From assembly GCA_009617715.1 (NCBI GenBank), contig VTFK01000330.1, positions 62,001-126,000 of the forward strand: a stretch of 64,000 bases of DNA, given 5' to 3'. The DNA comes from Plectrocnemia conspersa. Lineage: Eukaryota; Arthropoda; Insecta; Trichoptera; Polycentropodidae. Position numbers and translations under genes: made by a program. This document shows positions 57,855-64,000 of this stretch, piece by piece. The notes beneath the pieces were generated by a model, which was not told the DNA's origin, made no database searches, and saw nothing but the letters and a program-made list of their open reading frames with translations. How positions within the stretch are numbered: the first letter of the stretch is position 1; the number at the start of each line of letters is the position of its first letter.

Positions 57855-57939
57855 GGAATTTTTGAATGCGCACTTTGTCTTGAATAACGACCGATTTACG
57901 TTAAAGCAAGGCCCGTTTTCAGCAAGTTGAGTACCCCTG
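57855..57939 (-). mobile_element. hAT-type terminus, minus orientation
   Basis: Read on the minus strand it starts CAGGGGTACTCAACTTGCTG and continues AAAACGGGCC, the usual form of hAT ends. It is 2.4 kb from the terminus at 55563 and oppositely oriented, so the two could be ends of one element. However, the flanking octamers differ (CTATATAG versus AAATATTA) and the ends are only loosely similar, so two separate fragments are equally likely. Confidence 0.5.
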
Positions 57940-58920
57940 AAATATTAAAGCCAACATTCAGACTCGATTTGTTCGCGATTCGCGTAATCTATGAGTTATT
58001 ATACTTTTTTTTTAAATACGTTTATTTTAATAATTTATATATAATTTTAAAGAAATACTTATTATATATGATATACATGTGACTGTTTTATAACTATTTT
58101 TATGTTTATAATCAGTAATTCTTAAAAAAAATAGGAGTATAAAACAAAATGTTAATGGTTATAATTTTAGGGAAGTTATTACTCTTAAACGTGTATTTAT
58201 GTATGTATTTTATAAAAAAAATCTTTAAAATTTTACGACTATGTATATTAAAATGTTATTATTTTCACTAGAGGCATAGTCGCACGTTACGCCACTATAT
58301 ATAATAATAATTAAAGGCTATACGAAGCAAACTTTATGAGAGAAAGCTTCATCAGAGAGATAAGCTTATATGGTAAAGCGTTGGCAGGGTGGCGTAATTA
58401 AACTGACGGGATAAAATGATTTTTATAAGCAATAAACACAAATAAAGTGAGTAAAACGTAGCTAAAGCAAGGCTTAAAATTTTATAAATACTATTTATAG
58501 TTCCTATAAATTTTTATTTTTTATTTATTATAACTACAAACTAGCATATCAAAACATAAAATATCATAAAATAAATTTAAAACAAATAGCTTAGATAAAA
58601 TATTAAATAACTGAAAAATGACATTAAAATTACTATATAAAAAAAGTCTAAGAGAAAGTCTTGACAGTTTTTTAATATATAGAGCTTAATAAATTTTAAC
58701 TAAAGGTTTTATTATATACCTAGCTCAATAAAAATGTTTTAAAATTTTAGCACCTCTTGTATATACATTGATATTATAAACAAACTTCTTAAAGGATTCT
58801 CATATCTGAATCGGTCTTTTATACCTTAAACAATACTAAATATGCACGAGTTTATAAACGGACCTTCATTATTAAAAACGTTTATTTTATTTTTTCAATA
58901 TTATATTATTTTTTCCACTA
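57940..58920. other. AT-rich gene-free DNA
   Basis: No feature recognised. Confidence 0.5.
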
Positions 58921-59275
58921 TCGTCCATTTTTTAAATCCGTCAATATAAGCTTGCTCTCGCTCGCACCGATACAAGAAAAATATTTAAGCATTCTTTACG
59001 CGTTTGATTTCCTCCTTCTTTGTGCCCGAACACGTCGACACAATCCAAAATAAAATAATAAACACAGCCTCATTTGCATATTCAATTTCCTGTTCTCTTC
59101 CGACTGTTTCTACACCGAATGAAAAATTGACTTCTAACCGGCGTGTATGCGTGAAAATCCGCCGGGAAAACGGTGGAAAATACACTTTGTCACGAATGAT
59201 AGGATCAATGTTGCGTTTTAAAATGAAAATATTCTTGTCAAAATTAATTATGATTGTATTATCAATAGTCTAGAA
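58921..59275. other. Less AT-rich island with octamer site
   Basis: Balanced from about 58940 to 59200. ATTTGCAT (59072-59079) is the POU octamer in inverse orientation. Opposite-strand frames 58985-59185 (minus) and 59004-59273 (plus) overlap and have no recognised domain. Candidate enhancer. Confidence 0.35.
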
Positions 59276-59820
59276 ACCTTATTCACATAAATTATAATCA
59301 AGTACGGTACTGTATACTTTAGATAATTTATTCATGAATATTATCTCGTGTTAGTATTTATCTGATAAAAAAAGCAATTTTAATAACTTTGATATAAGAC
59401 GATTTTGATTTTAATTTGAAAACAAAATTGCAAAAAATATAATAGATAAAACATATTAAATTTGCCTTTATAATATATTTACCAATATATTTAATATATT
59501 AAAATATATATTACTAAATTTCTACTTTATTAACTCTTATCGTTTAATTAACAAAAATATCAAACATCGACATTGATTGATAAACAACTTTGTACAAATT
59601 AAACGATAATAACATAAATATGATATTTCGATGACTTTACAGTTTAAAAATTGTAATTATTTTAGCTTGTTAGCTAGTTAAGGTCGTTGTTCCCTAGTTA
59701 GTAAATTTACGATGAATATGTATTTTGTAAATATATATACAATGTATGTACATTGCCTAGCAGCATATCATTAATGTGACTTTTACACAATATCAATTAT
59801 CGTTAATTAAAAATAAACAC
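59276..59820. other. AT-rich gene-free DNA
   Basis: No feature recognised. Confidence 0.5.
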
Positions 59821-59824
59821 TAAC

Positions 59825-59953
59825 ATGGCGGCGGCGAAAGTACCGCATTATTTGGTTGACCACGACAGGAAGACGACGACCGGCGGCGCCTCGTTCGCTG
59901 ATTTTATTTCTTATATTCATATTTTACCATCTGTTTACCAAACATTCATATGA
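59825..59953 (+). CDS. Small GC-rich open frame with good start context, doubtful
   Basis: The frame opens at AACATGGCGGCGGCG, a strong start context, and encodes MAAAKVPHYLVDHDRKTTTG followed by GASFADFIS before running into AT-rich sequence and a stop (42 codons). Only the first 30 codons or so are GC-rich. No donor site lies at the composition border and no family is recognised. AACATGGCGGC also fits the YY1 consensus (AANATGGCGGC), so a YY1/Pho-type site or promoter is a serious alternative to coding. Confidence 0.2.
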   Translation: MAAAKVPHYLVDHDRKTTTGGASFADFISYIHILPSVYQTFI

Positions 59954-60579
59954 ATATTAAAAGAAATTGAAAACATAGCAGAAATATATTAAAATTAAAT
60001 AATATTAACATAAAAATATCTAATTTAATTTAAATTATTTTAATTTAATTAATTCACATATAATGCCTGCATAACAAAAGAGCACCATTCCTATGGTCAA
60101 TAATTTGTCAAATCACAAAAAAATGTTTAATAAAGTACATTCTTATTACATCTATAAATTACTTATTTCAAGAAATTTTATCGTTTCTTATCTGAACGTC
60201 AAAATATTGATAAATCCATGTTATTGATTAACGAACGTGTTAACACTGATTAAAAATACATATAGTATGTATTGTATATTAATTTAACTGGTTCCGATAA
60301 TAAATATATATACTGTTGTTTTAATACACTATGTATTGAAGTTGTTCTCTCTATTCTCTTTGTTAAATTGTTGCCATGACTTTTCTTAAAAGAAGTTGAA
60401 TTGGTTTTATATTGCTTTTTACATCAAATATTGAAAAATATAGTTGCATATTTAACTTAGAAAACCTATTGTATTGATTTGTAAATATATTACCTTCTAA
60501 ATTATGCGCTGGTGGTACCCCTATTTCGTGAAAAAATACGTGTTTGCATTAGGAATTAGGCTTTTATCCTAAACCCAGG
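59954..60579. other. AT-rich gene-free DNA
   Basis: No feature recognised. Confidence 0.5.
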
Positions 60580-60905
60580 TATCTTTCTTCACGTTATTTG
60601 AAAATCTGCGTCGAAATGTCACGTAGCATGAAAACCATAATCGTAAAGTCGACGCCGCTATTAAGTATAAGGGTCCCTCTCAGGATCCGCGATGGTTCCG
60701 GGCCCCAAAACGTCACGTGTAAACTCAATTTACCAACAATAAATTACGCTTCAATAAACTGCGCGATATGCGTCTGCCTGAACTTGGTTAAAAGTTTGCA
60801 TCTTAAACGGAGCCACGGGAAACTTGAAACTTTATTGCCACTTTAATAGAGCGGGTGCGCCTATATGATACACATAACACGGGGTAATGAAAAGTGAGGT
60901 ATATA
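60580..60905. other. Less AT-rich island
   Basis: Balanced from about 60590 to 60890. The 82-codon plus-strand frame (60598-60846) spans it but has no recognised domain, no clear acceptor and no good donor. Confidence 0.3.
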
Positions 60906-61805
60906 CAGTTAGGCCCAAAAATATCTAGCACTAATTTTATAATGATGCTTTTATTAGCTATATAACCATAGCTCAGATATATTATAAATGGACTATGTTC
61001 TGTAAGTTTCAACAGAAAATCATTCGGATGACAATATTTTGTTAATATAATTTTACATATAATACTATCTAATTAATTATATTTAAATTGTTCAATGATC
61101 CTTAAACTTAATATACCAATGACGGATTATATATAAATATTATAAAAATAGAAGTAAATGCTTTCATTAAAGTTTTTTTAATGTAAGATTTTATTCTGTC
61201 TGTGATTTAATGTTACGATCAAGAGAGTGGTAAAACTTTGTTTGCAAAGACAGGTTGTTGCAAACAGCAGCAGCATTTTTATCGCTTGCTCGTGTACAAT
61301 TTTGAATGCCTTTGTACCTTATGACATTCTTAGTGGATTTACTGGGTAGTTTGTTTGTAGAAGATCCTCATAACCATAATGAAATAATGCCTTGCTTAGT
61401 AGTTATTGTGATGTAAAATGAAATGTGAACTTTTTCCAAAGAATAATTATTTTAATGTAAGCATTACAAAAAAAAGTTCTCTTTGACCATTTACAGATTT
61501 CTTTTTTCATATATAATTAAAGCTTTTTTCTAAATATTTTAAAAACTATTTTTTTATGGACGATTGATTATAAAAAAATCAACACATATTATTGCAGCTT
61601 GCCACAACTCAATTACTCTTCTAAGTGTAATTAAAAATTTGGTCAGATGCTTGCTTCCTAGCCATTTTTTAATTAGATTATTTACATATTTTTAAAATGA
61701 CTTTTAGATGCTTCGAATTTTTTTACCTAACTAAATAATTCCAAAAAATATTTGAAAAAGCCCTTGACAAAAACGGAAGAAACAGGTACGTATCCTTAAT
61801 GCTAG
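60906..61805. other. AT-rich gene-free DNA
   Basis: The left edge (CAGTTAGGCCCAAAAATATC after TA) vaguely resembles a Tc1-type end but has no partner. Otherwise nothing. Confidence 0.4.
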
Positions 61806-62120
61806 CATGTAAAATTTTTAATCGAAAACTCCCCTCTCCCGTTCAGTCGAATCTGAGGGTTAAACTTTGCCAATATTTCGCGTTAGATTCGTTGCGAATC
61901 GAATTTCGCCCGCGCGCTCGCCATTGAATCTTCTCAGGTGAATTTAGCTGAATGGAATTGACACCGGAGACCGAGCCTTATCCTTGCGAACTGGCTCCTT
62001 CTTACAAAATTGCTCCATCACTTGAGAGGATTTTCCGCAAAATCCAATTTCTTGCTGTCAGCGACATCTTGCCTCGAGCGCTTTAATTTGCCACCATATC
62101 ACTCATATTAAAACGACAAA
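61806..62120. other. Less AT-rich island
   Basis: Balanced and closed in all frames. TTCGTTGCGAATCGAATTTC near 61889 contains a short inverted TTCG/CGAA pairing, and CGCCCGCGCGCTCG lies near 61907. Candidate regulatory element. Confidence 0.35.
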
Positions 62121-62656
62121 AATTATTATATTTTTTAACAGCACACACGCCTAAATTTTTGGCCTTGCGTGATATTCTCGTAGTAGGTTCTTCTTGTGTC
62201 ATTTAGCGTAGAGGTCAATTTTTTCGTTCATGAAAGTCACGCTAGAATTGTAATTAATTGTTGTGTCAAACAATTAGTTTTTAAATAATTCTATGATTGA
62301 AATGCTTTTCATTGCTTCATTTTTATATTGCATCATATTTCCAATTATTTTTATGCCAAATGTATTATTATTGTAAATCGTATCGTTTTGTATGAATGGT
62401 GTATATAATACACGTAAACAAAGGAAATATATTAAATTATAATAATAAATAATAATAAAAATAAAAATTAAATTTGCTTCATTGATTTCCGAGGCACCGG
62501 TAATGCGTTCTGTTGTTTCGACCAATAAAAAATAAGCATTCAAATATAAAACAAGATGACCGAAAGTACCATGACAACAGTTTTAAATAATTATTATTTA
62601 ATAACAAAATTTTGCTTCGCGACAATAATTTTCATTAATTCGTCATTTGACTAAAT
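62121..62656. other. AT-rich gene-free DNA
   Basis: The minus-strand frame 62274-62543 has no recognisable motif. Confidence 0.45.
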
Positions 62657-62840
62657 ATAAATAATCGGATTGCAAATTTACTAGGTGTGTTATAACTATT
62701 AAAATTTAATATATACATAATGTGTTGAGGATTAGAAAACTACATTGATTAAACTAGATAAACAATCTTCGTAATGAAATCTTCAAATTTTGAATACCCG
62801 TCGCCGGACTCCTAGGCCGAAAAGTGAGTTTTTCTTTTTA
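62657..62840 (+). repeat. Tandem duplication, unit 1 (184 bp)
   Basis: Runs from ATAAATAATCGGATTGCAAA through ACTAGGTGTGTTATAACTAT to a GC-rich tail, CCCGTCGCCGG...CCGAAAAGTGAGTTTTTC. The next unit repeats it head to tail. The tail ends in GTGAGT, identical to a consensus donor, and both units conserve it. Confidence 0.85.
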
Positions 62841-63036
62841 TAAATAATAGGATTGCAAATTAACTAGGTGTGTTATAACTATGAAAATGAAATATATACA
62901 TAATGTGCTTAGGATAAGAAGAATACATTGATTCAATTAAATAAACAATCATAAAACAATCTACGTAAAGAAATCTTCACATTTTGAATTCCCGTCGCCG
63001 GGTTCCGAGACCGAAAAGTGAGTTTTTTCTTTTATA
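62841..63036 (+). repeat. Tandem duplication, unit 2 (196 bp)
   Basis: Closely matches unit 1 with scattered substitutions and a short insertion near 62950 that itself duplicates AAACAATC. The GC-rich tail reads CCCGTCGCCGGGTTCCGAGA then CCGAAAAGTGAG, as in unit 1. The units are well diverged in the AT-rich part but the tail is more alike, which could mean constraint. Confidence 0.85.
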
Positions 63037-64000
63037 TTACATAAACATTATCATTGCTTCCGATTTAATGCATATATATGTTCGATTTTAAGAATTTCAA
63101 ATAAACCAGATAGTTAGTATGTATGAGGATTGAAAGTTAATGTCGATCAAATCGGCGCTGTCGCAGTGGGAACGTTATATATATATCAGCCAACGGACAG
63201 CTTATAAATGTGTAGTTTCTTGAATGTTATCTAATAAACGTCATTTAGCAATGATTATAGATATATGATTGCATACCTGGAATAATCGATGGCCAAAATA
63301 TTTAAGAATGGGTTATTTTTAATTTTGATGTAGCAAAATATGTATCTACGTCATGGTTTTTTATCAATTTTTCTTATGTGTAATCATTTCTCATATAATA
63401 CTTGCTGAGTGACTTTAACATGAGAAGATTCACTCTTTGTTTATGTATACCAATTCTACGTTGTAGCCATATAGGTCATCAAATTGTTACATCATTGTTT
63501 CTGAAAAATAATTAAAAAAATAAGGCCTTAAGCAAAATTTAAGCATTGAACACATTATTACTACTAATATAATCCATAAATTAAATTTAAACGACAACCG
63601 AGGAACAAAATTGACGGAAGTTAAGGATTAAACACGTAGTTTGACATCTCCTCATTTTCTTCAAATTGTCGCAATATGTCATATAATAATTGTTTGTCAT
63701 ACGTAAATGTTATTAGATCTATCATTGCTTTTGAAAATTAACTGTTAACAGTACTATATAGTGGGTAAAATGTAACTAATACGAGATTTTTCATTATTAC
63801 TAGCATTGTAATATGTTTAATTAACTTTGATATGTATACCTTCAATTGCCTAATCACCGCTATTTGTCTTTTAATATTAGATCCTGGAAAGTCAATGGTA
63901 ATTTTGTTAGAATAACCGTGATATATTATTCATATAACTAAACACTTACTAGCACACTCATAATTTATATGTTTGATTATATTGTCTATAATTCCAAATG
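63037..64000. other. AT-rich gene-free DNA
   Basis: A minor balanced patch lies at about 63140-63185. No gene, repeat partner or motif recognised. Confidence 0.45.

Noticed and set aside
60904..60935. TACAGTTAGGCCCAAAAATA resembling a Tc1/mariner inverted terminal repeat
   Set aside because: No inverted partner within the window and no transposase remnant nearby.

Overview
The window is strongly AT-rich eukaryotic DNA dominated by noncoding sequence. No long intact host reading frame is visible. The organism is most likely an insect or another arthropod. The reasons are short AT-rich microsatellites, Jockey/CR1-type LINE fragments, hAT-type terminal repeats (CAGGGG...), tRNA-derived SINE-like copies, and roughly two dozen less AT-rich islands of 150-550 bp separated by AT-rich deserts. 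That layout is what one expects in the introns or flanks of a large developmental gene, but this is inference; the species and locus cannot be named from the sequence.

Layout. 1-8 kb: AT-rich DNA with a long (TA)n tract, a structured GC-rich patch near 1.75 kb, and a repeat-family copy with an internal tandem duplication (4.69-4.99 kb). 8-20 kb: a dispersed repeat (8.5 kb), overlapping palindromes (11.1 kb), a degenerate foldback MITE (16.47-16.93 kb) and a hAT terminus (19.05 kb). 20-30 kb: a weak candidate exon (20.6 kb), two copies of a new-looking 174-192 bp repeat (21.4 and 27.2 kb), a SINE-like copy beside the second one, and several islands. 29.75-30.24 kb: a decayed Jockey-like LINE fragment. 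30-39 kb: islands, including one with three TAATCC-type homeodomain sites, and short repeats. 39.34-39.62 kb: the best host-gene candidate, an exon with a good acceptor, a start codon, 49 codons and a GTGAGT donor. 40-47 kb: a duplicated noncoding block (42.2 and 44.45 kb) and an old, frameshifted LINE (44.88-46.21 kb) that carries a perfect 23-bp inverted repeat. 48-54 kb: islands, a younger 5'-truncated LINE on the minus strand (52.04-53.27 kb) and a hairpin-rich direct repeat (53.6 kb). 54-64 kb: a large island, two further hAT termini, a small GC-rich reading frame at 59.8 kb, and a 184-bp tandem duplication whose units each carry a GTGAGT (62.66-63.04 kb).

Apart from the 39.3 kb exon, nothing points to a working host protein gene, so the window is best read as intron or intergenic regulatory DNA with mobile-element debris. 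The mobile elements are fragments; none looks able to move on its own. No CRISPR array, operon, rRNA, recognisable tRNA gene or known microRNA was found.
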